Source: Gymnopus androsaceus JB14
Lineage: Eukaryota; Basidiomycota; Agaricomycetes; Agaricales; Omphalotaceae
Length of the DNA stretch: 64,000 bases
Reading direction: 5' to 3'
Assembly: GCA_009733575.1 (NCBI GenBank)
Contig: ML769447.1
Location: forward strand, 1-64,000
Part shown: piece by piece, positions 46,492-58,871 of the stretch
Layout of the letters: the number at the start of each line of letters is the position of its first letter
How positions within the stretch are numbered: the first letter of the stretch is position 1
Program-made: the position numbers and the translations under genes
The notes under the pieces: generated by a model
What the model was told of the DNA's origin: nothing
The model's input: only the letters and a program-made list of their open reading frames with translations
Databases searched by the model: none

Positions 46492-47865
46492 ATGGCTTCT
46501 TTGTCCTTGAAATCTTGTATACCTGTGCGATCTGCATTCTTGTTAAACCGATGTGATACTGAACGGATGTACTCAGCTTCGTGATGGTGCTCAGATACCC
46601 ATCTTAGGATTCGGTGAATATAGCTCTCCCTCCGGAGTCTCCTGAAATCCCCCTTCATATATCTGACTTGTGGCAGGAACATATGAACTAGATGGAAAGG
46701 ACGCGTACAACGCGGTGACTTGGGCCTTAGAGGTGACGTCGTGTTCCAAAGCTAAGATACAGCTCGATACAGCTCGATTAACTCCTCATATCTTCCAAGG
46801 CCGGCTATCGCCACATCGTGAGCTGCTATCTTCTATATTCTCAATCTATTCGGTTCTCCTTCCCGATTCCAGGACTCTGCCGGTATTTCTTCGCGTATTG
46901 GTTAACGTTCTATATCTGCTCATACTGGATTCAATCTCTATAGAATGGTATGAAAATGAGCGAGAATGTGGCAAAGCTATTTTGGACTTTTGTCACAAAA
47001 ACAACATGCCCCGCTCCAGCGTGTTCTACACCACGAAGCTAAAGTATAACAATGGATACGAAGGGGTCACCCGTTCTATTAAAAAATCTGTTGATGAGTG
47101 CGGTCTGGGATTTATCGATTTGTATCTCATTCACGGTCCGATTGGTGGTAAGGACGCACGGCTTGAGAGCTGGAGGGCAATTTGTGAGGCGCAGAAATCC
47201 GGGAAGCTCAAAAGTATTGGTATCAGTACCTTTGGCATAAGACACATGCAAGAAATTGTGGATTTCTCCGCGAGCGCAGGCCTCCCACTGCCTTCTGTTC
47301 ATCAGGTACGTTCTCGGAACCCTCTCTACTACTGGTCAATCTTTACTCGCTCTGTGTGGGATAACAGATCGATTTACATCCGTTCCAAGTCCGAAGCGGC
47401 ATTGTAGAGTTTAGCAAAGCGCATGGGATCGTACTTGAGGTAGACTCCGATTCATGTTTTAATACTTCGACGACTGCTCACTAGACTTCATTAGGCATGG
47501 GCGCCACTAGTTCGTGGGCTTCGGTTCAAGCATCCGAGTATCGCAAATCTATCGCGAAAAATACAGCAAGGATCCAGCTCATATCCTACTCCGCTACTCC
47601 GTACAGAAGGTCTTTGATTTGCAGTTTGCATCGCAGATCCAATCTAACTACGCTCTAGGGACTATGTCGCAATTCCCAAAACATCGTCTCGGCAACGCGT
47701 CGTATCCAACGCCCAAATCTTTGACTTCGAACTCGAAGAGGCGGAAATTCAGGATCTTGATAATCTGGATGAAGGTATCCATATCGGAACATCTTTCGTG
47801 AAGGCTCAACTCACTAAAATTATCCAGGGCTTGTTACTGACTGGGACCCTACCGACTGCGATTAA
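46492..47865 (+). CDS. Aldo-keto reductase
   Basis: Starts MASLSLKSCIP and splices to LRDGAQIPILGFG, then TYELDGKDAYNAVTWALE. Two tiny exons follow: 46800-46817 (AGYRHI) and 46873-46882 (DSA), leading into EWYENERECGKAILDFC. This rebuilds GYRHIDSAEWYENE with the catalytic Asp and Tyr; the catalytic Lys is in FYTTKL and the His in YLIHGP. Later exons give GKLKSIGISTFG, IDLHPF, AWAPLVRG, YVAIPKTSSRQRV with the NADPH-binding site, and end LVTDWDPTDCD at TAA 47863-47865. One G too many at 47658-47660 upsets the exon before IPKTSS. Reduces carbonyls with NADPH; the substrate is unknown. Confidence 0.85.
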
Positions 47866-49511
47866 CTATAAGATATATACCGGTCCGCGCAATGTAATAG
47901 CATGTCTTACCAGCAGAAACATGCTGTATCGGCCCATTGCGCCTCGATCTCCTTGGATGTACTGCAACAAGATTTCAATCATCGGTGGTTTGATGCGCCC
48001 CCGCTCATTTGCGTATAAGCTCTATACAATCACTCTCCTCGATCAACTTCAAGGTTACTTTACACTTTTTCAAGATATATATTTCATCTCAGGTACAACC
48101 TTCTTCAGAAGCACAGTTTCATCTAACTTTTGATACATTTTATTATACTCTATCTGTGATCATGAAGAGACATATAACGATCGAGATTTTCGAAATTTTG
48201 AAGGAAGGAACTGTACTATGGCGCAAGTAAGCTTATCCTTAACTTCATAGATCTCAGTTCCTAATTATGATTGGCGCTAACTTGCCTCATTTGTACTTGA
48301 AAACCAGCTGTAGCCAAGTTGCTGGCTACTTTCCCATGATATCGTCGAGCTGGAGATTGATGAGAGAAATCTATTCCCTTTAGGAATGGGAACAATTTTG
48401 CACTGAGGAAAAGAGGCAGCATGACTGGCAGTAGGTAACAGGTAACAAATATTCGACGCAATTACTCTGTGAGTGTCAGCCTGAGACCGTGACATCTATA
48501 TTACTTCAGCCTGCTCACGGTCTTGGTCTCATGTACCAGGCTTATTCCTTTTTCATAAGCGATTCCGCCGATCAGATTCGTCGGGGAGAGGTTCGAATCA
48601 GTGCTTCCCACCACCTACAACTGACAGTTCGAGCAGGTTCGAGCCTGCAGGCTGCCAGTACCAACTCCGCCGTTGTTCCACCGTCTGCTCCTCCCAACTA
48701 TTAATTGTTAGCTCTAAATTTCTACTTCATTCTTTGACCAACCATCTATTCAGAGGCCTGAGCTATGCGTATACTTACATATTCCGCTCCAATTCCGAAT
48801 CCGTCTTCAGTTGCGGAGTTCACTTCAATAGCGACAGCCAGCACCCACGATAAAGGTGGCAATGAATAGTAGCAGCGGCAGAAAGGTAGGATGCAGAATG
48901 AAGTGTATAGCTCGAGCTGTCTCCAAATTGATTTGAGTATTCCGTATAGGAATGATGTATCCGCGTTCAGTAAACCGTGACCTTCGAAAACTTTGTTGTT
49001 CTTCGTTTTCCAGGATCCAGGGCACCAAAGGAGCTGATGTTACTATTCGCGATTGGCGTCGCGATATTGCTTTCATAACCTGCAGGTTTTGTGGATCGGA
49101 TTCCGTGCATCAAATATGCCCGGGGCCCGCTCCCGTGCTGAAGAGAAGCAGAGATTAGCGCGCGCGCCACATTTGGGCGCTAACGCGACACCCCGACTTT
49201 TTCACTACTCAGCACAACGCCAAGCGGCCTTTCCGACCGCACTCTCAACCTCTGAAACTGTTCTCGAGGGCACTCTTTCCTCTAAAGCTCTGAGTCTTGC
49301 ATACATATTTATTTCGTAACTTCTCTGTTCTTGACAGATGCAATCATCCATAGTTGTCTTTCACCGGCTTGGACCCTGCACTGAGAATTCGAATCGCGGC
49401 GATCATATCCTTATGTACTCAAAGCCCATATTCTCTTCACAGCATTCGACCCTCCATAAATACGAATAACTTACCAATCCTCTATTTCAAGATCGCTATC
49501 GCATTCTTCTT
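47866..49511. other. Intergenic, no gene recognised
   Basis: 1.65 kb. Several short frames on both strands without domains. The frame 48489-48704 shows no splice partners. Confidence 0.35.
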
Positions 49512-51756
49512 ATGGCTACTCAGCCGCTGCCTACCGAGCTCTCCATGGCCGAAAGGATTCCTCTGGAGCTCTGGGAACGAATTGCGTACTACACAAACGC
49601 GAGAGTGGATGCATTTCTAGGACCTCCCGCCGATATCCCTAGTTTGTCCCTCGTCTCTCGATCACTAAATCATGCGATCCGTTTCGACAATAATCCAAGT
49701 TTATATACTTGGCTCTTCTGCTTCAAATTTGACTATCACGCACCTCTTCGACGCCTCGGAAAAGATTGCCTTACCGTATGGTCAATTGCACAAGAGTTCA
49801 AAAAGCGAATCACTGCTTTGAAGCGGGTTCGAACGAAAAACTGCAGTGTTCAAGACCTTTGGACATGTTATTTAATGTAAGCTCCTCATTATCATGTCGT
49901 ATCCCGAAGCCTACAGTCAACAGGATGTTGGAGAACGACGGAAAGAACGAGCGGCAACTAATTGAGTGGGCTCGTCTTTATGGTTATCTCAAGCGCGAAA
50001 CATGCACGCGATACGAAACAGATGCTAAGCTCGCCCACGAATTGGTTTCGGGACACCGAAGGAACATCTCTTCTACTCTGGTTATGGTGGATGATGTTCT
50101 CCCGAGGTTAGTTGATATTGTTCTCAGTCTCCATGATCATATATCTAATAAAGTAACGGTGCTTAGATGACCTTCGAATCGAAAATCCACAGATTCGAGA
50201 TTCTTTGGTCTGCCGTCTTCTGCACAGCTTCGTTGTTGCAAGCTTCCGTGTACGCTTTATGTTGTGTACTAAAAGGTTCACCAACTGATTTCACTATAGT
50301 ATCCCAGTTTTCATGGACCCGAATCGCATCTTCACATCACTTTATCCTCTGATGCAGCTCCCCTCAGCATGGTTTTCAACGTCTCCGACACCTGTTGCCC
50401 ATGTCAACCATTACTCAAAAGATTTTGACTTGGCTACGCCCTTACTAAGCCTAGCATCTCTTCTCGTCTGGACTACCCGACTAGAAACAACTCGTGAAAG
50501 TGTTATGTTCGACCGTAGCGCTGTTTCTTCACTTCCGCTAGATAGAGAAACTGCTGTAGCGAGCATGGCTCAAGGCCCAACTCAGATGGATGTCTTGAAG
50601 TTCCATGAACTTCAAATTCATGCCCCTACGCACTGTCCTCTCACCCTTTGTACTTCCTTACCCGAGCAAATTCTGGCTCCTGAGGATGAAAGACCTCTAT
50701 CCTCTTCCGGTTCTCGATGTTACGATAGTGATTGGTTCCGGTCTGTGGCTTGCTCCAATCCTTTCTCGCCTGCTACGTCGAACCATTCGGTTTATACACC
50801 GGGGGCTCTGGTAGGACTATGGGGAGGATTCTTTGTGGTGAGCTTGACTGAATGCAACATTTTTCCAGCGCCTAAAGCTCTTTCATTTCATAGCAAACGA
50901 GCCTCGACGTTCATCTTGCCCTTGTTGATGACCCTAATCTTACACCTTCGGAATCAACCATGCTTTACAGGCACCCATTGTACTTTACTTTGCAGGAACA
51001 TCACTGCTTGCATCCGAGCTTGGCTATAGCACCGGGGAATGATTGTCTTGGAGGAGAGGATTACTTGAATGCGTGGTTACCCCAAGGACTGAAGATTAAG
51101 CAATGCGAGGTCAGTTTTCGAATTCAATGGTTTACTTCTCTTTTACACACATGAACAGAATGAGATTGAAGTCTACGATCCCAAAGCACAGAGAAGTGTG
51201 TGCTATCAGACATTTTTCCCCGAGGGATCGGTGGAAACGAACGAACAGAAAGGTTGGATCTCCGATTCTTTGTGGAGATTGCCGACTGAATTTGTATTCA
51301 GTCCGCCGAAAATATAGAGGATCAGCGGTTGAAAAGCACTCCACGATACGCTACTTCCTCGTATTTCGAAGATAAACTGAATGACATCCTCGTCACAGGA
51401 AAGGTCGACTATTACATTGATTCTGAATGTCATTTTGAGGTGCTAAAAGTTAGTTCTTTTCCATAGACCTCAGACGAAGATGGAGAAGCATGGGGACACT
51501 ATATTATTGTGGGCAGAGTCAGGCTTTGGGATGGACTTGTTGCTTTGCTTCGTACTCCAGTAAGTTCCTGCATTTTGACAAGGTTTATTCTCAAAGCCTC
51601 ATTTTTCAGCGGGATCCAACTCGTTCGGAGCTAGGTCGCTGGCTATTTAGGGGTTATATACATAACCGCAACCTCGTAGGCCACTGGAGAGAAACAAGCA
51701 CCCCGCCGCAACTTGTTGGATATCAAGGCGGGTTCGTTGCCCGAAACTATTTGTAG
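49512..51756 (+). CDS. Large Agaricomycete F-box protein
   Basis: Opens with ERIPLELWERIAYYTN and LSLVSRSLNHAIR (F-box, about residues 14-60), then NPSLYTWLFCFKFDYHAP. An intron (49878 on) leads to MLENDGKNERQLIEWARLYG, a block shared by a large Agaricomycete F-box family as I remember it. Later parts with the same family look are VYTPGALVGLWGG, FTLQEHHCLHP, YLNAWLPQGLKI, EAWGHYIIVGRVRLWDGLVA, LGRWLFRGYIHNRNLVGHWR and LVGYQGGFV, stop TAG 51754-51756. The frame breaks at the A4 run 51309-51312, just before EDQRLKS; one more A repairs it. Exons around 50100-50330 are approximate. Likely an SCF substrate adaptor. Confidence 0.75.
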
Positions 51757-52313
51757 ATATTTCTATTCGCACTAAAACATTTATTGCTATATATATATTT
51801 ACATAAGGTGGAACGATAAGGTGAGAGAGATGCATTCTGCATACATACACCATACACCATTCATTCAAGACCACACGCATCGGCTTTTAGGGTGCCAAGT
51901 TGTCATCGACAAGTATGACCATTCTTAGTCTCGATATGTAAAGAACCACTACGTGTATGTTGAGGCTGTAAGCAAATACATATTGTGCCCTTAAATAGTA
52001 TTCCATCGTATCATATATACTCGAGCTCAATAGTCAATGGAATTCCGCTTTCCTTCAGGAAGTGGCGATCATCAGGAGTTTTTTAGGTCACGTACCGATC
52101 CATCGGAATGTAAGTGCAATATGTACAACACTTCGTTTCATGGAAACCCGATACCGCGCTAACACGCTTTTAACCTAGGGAATCCCTTGCCCTTGCCAGA
52201 TAGAAAGGGGGATGCAGTAAAGCGCAAGATAAAAGTAAGTATAGTGAGTGCTTTGACGGTAAAAAAGCTCAGCCTTGATTTACTTCGTTGAACGAGCGGA
52301 CCGGTACTTGACT
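51757..52313. other. Intergenic, no gene seen
   Basis: AT-rich start, no coding frame of note. Confidence 0.4.
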
Positions 52314-52802
52314 TCAATATGCGGCATTGAGGATACCAGAGCCAACCTGCGGCAGGAGCTTGTATATAACTCTATGCTCCATATTTAGGTTTGTAATAGA
52401 AATTTGTAGGGGATTGTAAGGAAATGGAATTGAAGCACCTGCATATCTGCATTTGGTATGATCTCCGATTTTGACTGTGCGGAACCAGAGAGGACACTGC
52501 TCGGCATCTATGCAAAACTCGTGATTCTCGATGAAAAGACTTACACAGGCGTTCGTTTCATAGAGACCTCGAGGAAAGATCCTTGAGAAGCCAACTTCAA
52601 AATGCAAGAATGAGAGAAGTGGCGTCCTGAAAAGGCTGTCAAGTAAGCCTTGCTTCGCTAACGTTATCCTGGATACTCTATCCGACGCCGGTGGATTCCA
52701 GCGCTTCATCCAGGCAGTAGAGGCCTTTTCCGGATCGATAGCGTTGTCCAGATTGGTCCTTGATTGGGAAAAGCACTGCACGTCCAAGGAATAATAAAGC
52801 AA
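52314..52802 (-). CDS. Hypothetical protein
   Basis: A 162-codon minus-strand frame of protein-like composition (ASTAWMKRWNPPASDRVSRI, LSFLHFEVGFSRIFPRGLYE, NLNMEHRVIYKLLPQ). No domain recognised. The first codon of the open stretch is TTG; the first ATG is at the Met of MKRWNPP near 52710, so the true start is unclear. It is divergent from the Gti1/Pac2 gene, with about 70 bases between the open frames. Confidence 0.35.
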   Translation of the reverse strand: MLYYSLDVQCFSQSRTNLDNAIDPEKASTAWMKRWNPPASDRVSRITLAKQGLLDSLFRTPLLSFLHFEVGFSRIFPRGLYETNACVSLFIENHEFCIDAEQCPLWFRTVKIGDHTKCRYAGASIPFPYNPLQISITNLNMEHRVIYKLLPQVGSGILNAAY

Positions 52803-52872
52803 AGCCTCAACTTTCCTTCATAAACTCTCCCCGCAACCTCTCCAACAACCTCAAACTTAGACGCACTAAACG

Positions 52873-54533
52873 ATGGCTAGCAACTCCTGTTCTCCAGACG
52901 TACCTCCTTTTCATGGCTATGTCGAAACAACAGTGAACGCTTTGCGCTTGATCCATGCCGCACGACAAGGCGTTATCCCCCGCATAACACGTCGGCTCAA
53001 CGATACGGAGCGAAGGTCCATGATCAAAAGTGGCGCTGTTTTCATTTTTAGTGTTGAAGAAAGCGGGATTAAGAGGTGGACAGGTAGAGTGCCTAGTACA
53101 TGCATATAACCGCGGCGCTCATCGTTTAGCAAGACGGGCTCCTTTGGTCTCCATCTCGCATTGTCGGAAATTTCCTGGTGAGTGTAATGGTTTATCCAGT
53201 CTCTACGGATCTGAGAGAAGTATATTTCTAGGTTTACCGAGAGATAAATGAGCGTGCCAGCAGCCGAGGTAGCCACAAAAAAACATACACTGGGGAGGAA
53301 TCCCGGAATATCCCCATTCATCGAAACTCTCCTGGACTATCTTCAGGATACAAAAGTACGAGCGCACAAAGTGGAAGCGACCAAGGGACGTTCAAACCAA
53401 ATGGCCTCATAAAAAAGGTATTTCTTCCGTTCGTGTCGTCAGAATGTCTATTTAACCTGCATTCCAAGACTATAACGGTTACCATCGAGGGTTCCGACCT
53501 TCACCTCATCTCCTATTATACCTCGGAGGACATTCGCAATGGTCGACTCAAGGTTCGCACCAAGCCCATTGGGTGGATACATTTGATTGATTTTTCGTGC
53601 AGAGACCTTCGTCTCGCCCAGATATTATGGGCCTCTACATGCCACCACATATCTTTCGACTGACAAATTTCAGAGTCCCCCCCAAGGTCGAGATAGGACC
53701 AGATGGAAAACCCCGGCTTGTGTAAGTCGCCTGTAGTCGATGTTCTATCTCCGTCTAAAAATTGGAACAGCTCAGAGCCTGAAGAGCAGGATGCGGTCGA
53801 GTGCAAAGTAGAAGAACAGACGTACGCGAGCCCGAATTCTTCAGTATCACCAGCACACTCTCCCGTCGACCATACTTTGAACCCTCTATACCCCTTGGCC
53901 CCTGCAAACATAGGTTCCAGCTTTGGTTACTCTCGCGCAGGTGATAGGCAGTGGCAAGGGGCGGTGGAAACTACTGCTCGAGCAGGAACTCCATCCATTC
54001 GAGGTCAAGAAATATGGCCTCTGTCATCTACAAGTTCGCATCCTCACATAGGAAGCTCACGACGAGAAAGTGCTGGATTGACCCAAAGCGACTCGTGGAC
54101 GGGCTCTGGTCTCCAGTCCGGTAATGGTCATTCATTAGCATTCATGTCTTGAACTGACATCTTTATAGAGCGTTCCCGAATCCGCTCCAGTAACCCTTAC
54201 CAGAATGCTGTAGCGCTAAGAGATCACGATAGCCTGTCTGGGCTTAGCACACGATATCACGGAAGCCGTAGTCGCGATATGGGCTCCCAACGTTTGCCAT
54301 GGATGATGAATTCTGACTCCTCAGACAGGGAGACTCGTAGCTCTCATTCACGTTCCTCCTACGCATCCTCGTCACTTCCATTTGGGGAGGGTTATCAATC
54401 ATATGGATCGAGCTGGTCCGGGAACGATAGCGGCATAGACATTTCACCTACTCAAGCATCTTTCTCTCCCACTCATCAGTACGCTTCTTCGTACACCTCA
54501 GGATCAGGTAAGACCTCCAGTTTGGTTATTTGA
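52873..54533 (+). CDS. Gti1/Pac2 (WOPR) family transcription factor
   Basis: The N-terminal WOPR domain is clear: ETTVNALRLIHAARQGVIPR, SMIKSGAVFIFSVEESGIKR, and after an intron WTDGLLWSPSRIVGNFLVYR, then NGLIKK, TIEGSDLHLISYYTSEDIRN and RPSSRPDIMGLY. These are the two halves of the DNA-binding domain of Gti1, Pac2, Wor1 and Ryp1, which control morphology and sexual development in fungi. A 49 bp intron (gtaagt...aacag near 53721) joins RLV to SEPEEQDAVEC, then a long Ser-rich disordered tail follows, typical of the family, ending at 54533 or just after another intron. Seven introns in all; no lesion seen. Confidence 0.9.
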
Positions 54534-55139
54534 AGTTTTTTTTGACCTAGTGGAACCACAGATTAGATTTCTCACTCGAACATATATTTTCTTGGACATT
54601 GCTTGAAGCTTCTTACGAACAGAACGTAGATCGTTGTATATACTGTAGCATAACCTATAATCTTTTTCAAAAAAAACTGCGTGAAGAAAATACTGTAGAT
54701 TGCTCTCTGTAATCATAAATTTCTTACTAAGGAATGCGACTCATTTGCCTCTCCCGAGATACTCGGGATCCTCATCCCAAGGATAGTCGATGTCCGAGGC
54801 TCTAAAGCCTTAGAGGCTCGGCCCTGATCATAATAGGATACCAAAAGTCGACGACGCAAAGTTTAAAGCCTATTATACAAGATTCAGAAATTCAGAATAG
54901 ACAACATCATCCTGCTCATTGACCGAGTAAGAATAAGGTTGTCTATGCATTTTCAACACCGAGGTGAACAAGCACTAAAACCGATTTATTCACCTTTACT
55001 GAGAGTACAGATTTTCCCAATCACGACGCAACATGTAATATGGCTAAAAGATGCATTTTGAGTGGGAAACTGTAAAGCACAACCTACTCGTTCTCGCTAA
55101 TCAACACCGCCTGTCATTTATTCGTTGAAATTGAGCGGA
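54534..55139. other. Intergenic, no gene seen
   Basis: Lies between the Gti1/Pac2 gene and the TFB2 relic. No feature recognised. Confidence 0.4.
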
Positions 55140-56390
55140 TCGAAAAAAGCAGCGTTGTGCGTCGTCTCACAACACGACGTCCAGTTGTTTGGCATAATTA
55201 GGAACGAGCTTACAGTCCGCTTGGGACGCAATGCACCGTACAGATAGCCTGGAACAGGTAACAGATTAATAGACTTTCATCAAGGCAAGGCATCGCCGCA
55301 AAGAAAAGGGGATTACCTTCTTGAGGTTTTTAATCTTTCCTTCTTCAGCTCCCATGAGCGAATTTGATCTTGAACGGTAAGAGGAAGAAGGGATTGTAAG
55401 AGTCGTCGTGAATTAATACACAGCATAAGCTTATTACGGGCGACTCACAAATTTTTGATTCGTGCGTGAGCGATCAGATAGCCAAATTCGAGAACGATCA
55501 ATTCTTTTCACTGGGCGAAAAAAAAGTCCTCAAACTTTGGTCATGCCATTGCTCAGCGCTCTGTCTCGTGTTAAGGAGCCGACGACAAAACGATGCTTTA
55601 GGGACACAAATAGATTAAGAACAGCAGTTTTTAGAGGGTTATCTAAAGCATGAACAGGGTTGGAAGGTTCTGCATTCGACGTAAAGAAAGCATACCTGTG
55701 TACGCACACTCGATAATTGGTTTCGAGAAAAACGAACCCCTGCTGCGAACTACTCGCCGCACCGGTGCCTGTGGGAAGAGACGGAGAGGACGAGCCAGAG
55801 TAGTGGCAAGCCGAGTGGGACTGAAACGTCGGGGTGAACCTTGCAGTCAAAGTGACGTTAGAAGGGAGATTGAACGTCGTCCTTCGGAGACCGTAATCTC
55901 GGAGGTCATCCAGCATCGCCTTTTGTGTCTAACTGTGGTTTTTTGTGAGATATTCATAGACAAAAATGAGGGAACCAGCATGGTGTAGCTGGCCGTGGAC
56001 AGCATGAAAAAAAAGTGAAGACCTCAACTAGGTCCATCCGTCTCTCCTGCCTCACGGAAAATCAGCCCTCTATGACCATTTATGAGTATAACGCATTTTA
56101 CCTCGGACATGTGTAGGTATTGGAGTAATAGATCCTACAGCTGAGAGCGCGGGGATGAAGCAAAAATCGAAATCCGAGCGGACATGATTCGGGGTACCGA
56201 CCCACTGAAGGACCACAATCAGGAAGGCCAAGATCGAACGACATTGAGGAACTCATGTTGTTAGTTACTCATCAGACCACTACGTTGCAAAAACGTAGAG
56301 GACTCCTGGCCTCGGATTCTGCCCTGTTCCCGATGACACCATGGAATGGAGGATGGTCTGGAGGTCCTTGAGTTCCGCGCCGCAGAGCTT
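55140..56390 (-). pseudogene. TFB2: Relic of TFIIH subunit TFB2 (p52)
   Basis: Reading leftward, pieces of the TFB2/p52 protein appear in the right order: TILHSMVSSGTGQNPRPGV, MDLVEV followed by FFFMLSTA, TQKAMLDDLRDYGL, PTRLATTL, then GFVFLETNYRV, TAVLNLFVSLKHRF, VVGSLTRDR, YLIAHARIKN, DQIRSWELKKERLK and ASQADCKLVPNYAKQLDVVL followed by a stop where Trp is expected, then AQRCFF. They lie in different frames with stops and short deletions between them, beyond what introns explain, and the N-terminal half of the protein is not evident. TFB2 anchors the XPB helicase in TFIIH and is essential, so an intact copy should exist elsewhere. Confidence 0.7.
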
Positions 56391-57050
56391 CTCACCTCCT
56401 AGCGCTCCAACGTATATTCGCGTCAGGGCCTTCTACGTCCATCTTGCGTCCATCGAGGCATCTTTCGTTTATACCGAAATTTCCGGTTGAACCCTAGATT
56501 CGATGAGGACATAGGAGTTCAACAAGAAAAGGATGGCGTACACTCAATGCCGTGGCGCAAGCCCGAGCATTGGGCGAAATTTTACCGAAGTCAATGTGTA
56601 AGATATGAAGCTCTGATAATATGAGTCGTCAGATTGTTCATATAATCCGAATTCATAATGAGAGCAAGTTGGTTTGATTGTAAGGATGCATACGCCATGG
56701 AATATCCAACTTGAAAAGGCTAAGTGTTTGCAGAATCAAACCATAAGACCGTAAGTGGTCGCCGTAGCGAATGCCTGAGCTGTCTGATATTAAGGTTAAA
56801 ATATTAGAATTGAACATTATTGACAAGAAAATGAAGAGACATCAGAAAGGACTCTGACACAAGCGACTCAGAGACATCGTGGAATTGTAATTGAATGGTA
56901 ATATTTGTCTTGAAAATCATTTACTCGAGCAGAAGGCATTGTCTTTGGTACGAGCGCGGCGTGGTGACGGTTTTGGAAGACATGATGGAGACCACGTGTC
57001 ATCATGTCTCATCGATTACGCGTCGTAGACGCGCTTTGACCTAAACTCTC
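56391..57050. other. Intergenic, no gene seen
   Basis: Upstream part might hold further TFB2 remnants, but none was recognised. The last bases form the NAS6 promoter. Confidence 0.35.
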
Positions 57051-58404
57051 ATGTCGACTTTATCCGTTCATTCTGCGGCTCAAACACGCAAGCTATGTTC
57101 TTCACAGGAAATACCACCTCACTCACAGCTATCACAGATCAAATCGGGTTGTTACGGACCCTCATTGACGAGAATCCCAGCTTGGTCAACGCAGTGGACG
57201 CCGTAAATCCATTGCTTCATATATATGATCTGGACTCCTGATGACAGATATGTTCCAGGATGAAAGAACACCTGTACATTGGGCTGCATCTTCGGGATCC
57301 CTGGAAATTGTTCGATATCTCATAGATCATAAAGCCGAAGTAGACAAAGTGGATGGAAGCGGATGGTCTGCTTTACATATAGCTGGTACTACTCGTTTAT
57401 TTTCTATCGCCATTTCGATTTTCACATTCTGAATCAGCCAGTGCGGGCCATGATGATGTGGTTGAGGAACTGGTTGGCTCCGGAGCCGATGTCAACAGGT
57501 AACTCTGCGTTAGTCTTTTATACAGCAATGTCTTAAACCTACTCTTATCAAGGCGAAATAGTAAAGGGATAACTCCTTTGTAAGTGTTTGCGTTTCCCGT
57601 ACTTTGTGCGGGAGGCAAACTTTGCTGGCATTCATCGTTTGTTACTCCTTAACTCAACTGTTCGGTTGAAGACACTATGCAGCTTCAAAGTCACGTCTCA
57701 ATGTGAGCATATTACCTTATGTGTAATACCCATTTCTTATAAAGATCTCAGATAGGAAAGCTGCTGATATCAAGGGGGGCAGACGTGCGTATAGATATAC
57801 TGGCTTACTGGAATAATCTGAAAGTTTTCAACAGATCAATGCCAAAGACAAAGCAAATCAAACTCCTTTGTACGTCGTTCATCCTTTTGTGTGATTCCTG
57901 CCTCACTCAACCTTCCCGGGGTTTCTTCAGACACCGTGCGGCGACCACAGGATCTGTAGGATTCATTCGACTTTTGCTCGATTCCTCCACTTCAACTATG
58001 AAAACGAGACTCAATACACAGGATCGAGTTGGTGAGCGATACTTTACTGCGCCGGACTGTATGTCAGAGTCGAATCATTGAACGAAACGATCGTCGTGAT
58101 GTAGGCAATACTCCATTGCATCTCGCAATGGACTCTGGCCATGCACAAGCAGCAGTTATTCTTATTGAGGCTGGAGCTGACCGGAGCAGAGTATGATTCA
58201 GTTGTGAAACATTACTTTGCGTATCCCTTACCTTTTTTACCCGCAGCTCAATCAAGATGGAGAAGCGCCGGAGGATATGGAAGGCGTTGGAGGTGCGTTC
58301 TCGAACCTCATAGCCAAACGACATGTATACAATCTTTTTCTTAAACAGGTGTCGAGCAACGACGTGCAAAGCAGCATGTTGTAGAGTCTTGCGGAAAACC
58401 ATGA
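57051..58404 (+). CDS. NAS6: Ankyrin-repeat proteasome chaperone NAS6 (PSMD10/gankyrin)
   Basis: Starts MSTLSVHSAAQT. A GC-AG intron is proposed at 57088-57128. Further introns separate ankyrin repeats: RTPVHWAASSGSLEIVRYLI, DHKAEVDKVDGSGWSALHIA, SAGHDDVVEELVGSGADVNR, then HYAASKSRLN, ISRGADINAKDKANQTPLH, RAATTGSVGFIRLLLD, and NTPLHLAMDSGHAQAAVILI. The end EDMEGVGG, QRRAKQHVVESCGKP matches the C-terminus usual for fungal NAS6. NAS6 binds the Rpt3 ATPase during assembly of the 19S proteasome cap. Roughly six to seven repeats, as expected. Stop TGA 58402-58404. No lesion seen. Confidence 0.9.
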
Positions 58405-58871
58405 AGATTGCTGTACTAGTAAGCTTTTTTCAGTCATCGGAAACGCATTTTGTTTATCTGCTATAACCTACTAGATATATAAATTACACGTTGTAAAAGT
58501 CAAGAACTTCATATGCCAGGAGATTACTCGATCCATTGTTGTACATACCGTCAATGGCTTGCTTCCTCTGGCTGGAATCTGCGGAAGATCAGGTTCACTT
58601 AAGATTGCGCGCCGAGGCCGTGCTGCGCAGTGCGTATTCCGTCAATTCCGTCGCATCCCGGATATATTTGTTTCATGACAAGAATCTCTACATCAATGTT
58701 TCATCCCTTGATGCTCAGCCACACCAATTTTCTTATAAAATGGTGGTCTGTAAGCGGTACGTGGCCTCAAGCTAGCCTTCACCCCCCCACTCGGTTCTAT
58801 ATCCTTTGTCAACAAGCAGGGCTTGTTTGTCGTTTTTCCGCTCTAACCAACTTCTCAACTCTTGATACATC
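58405..58871. other. Intergenic, no gene seen
   Basis: Promoter region of the small secreted repeat precursor. A frame at 58536-58775 has no domain. Confidence 0.4.

Noticed and set aside
48560..48615. GGTTCGAATC as a possible tRNA T-loop
   Set aside because: No pairing T-stem and no acceptor or anticodon arm around it. No tRNA or rRNA gene was found in the window.
55650..55988. 112-codon plus-strand frame
   Set aside because: Antisense to the TFB2 relic, where several family motifs are visible on the minus strand.
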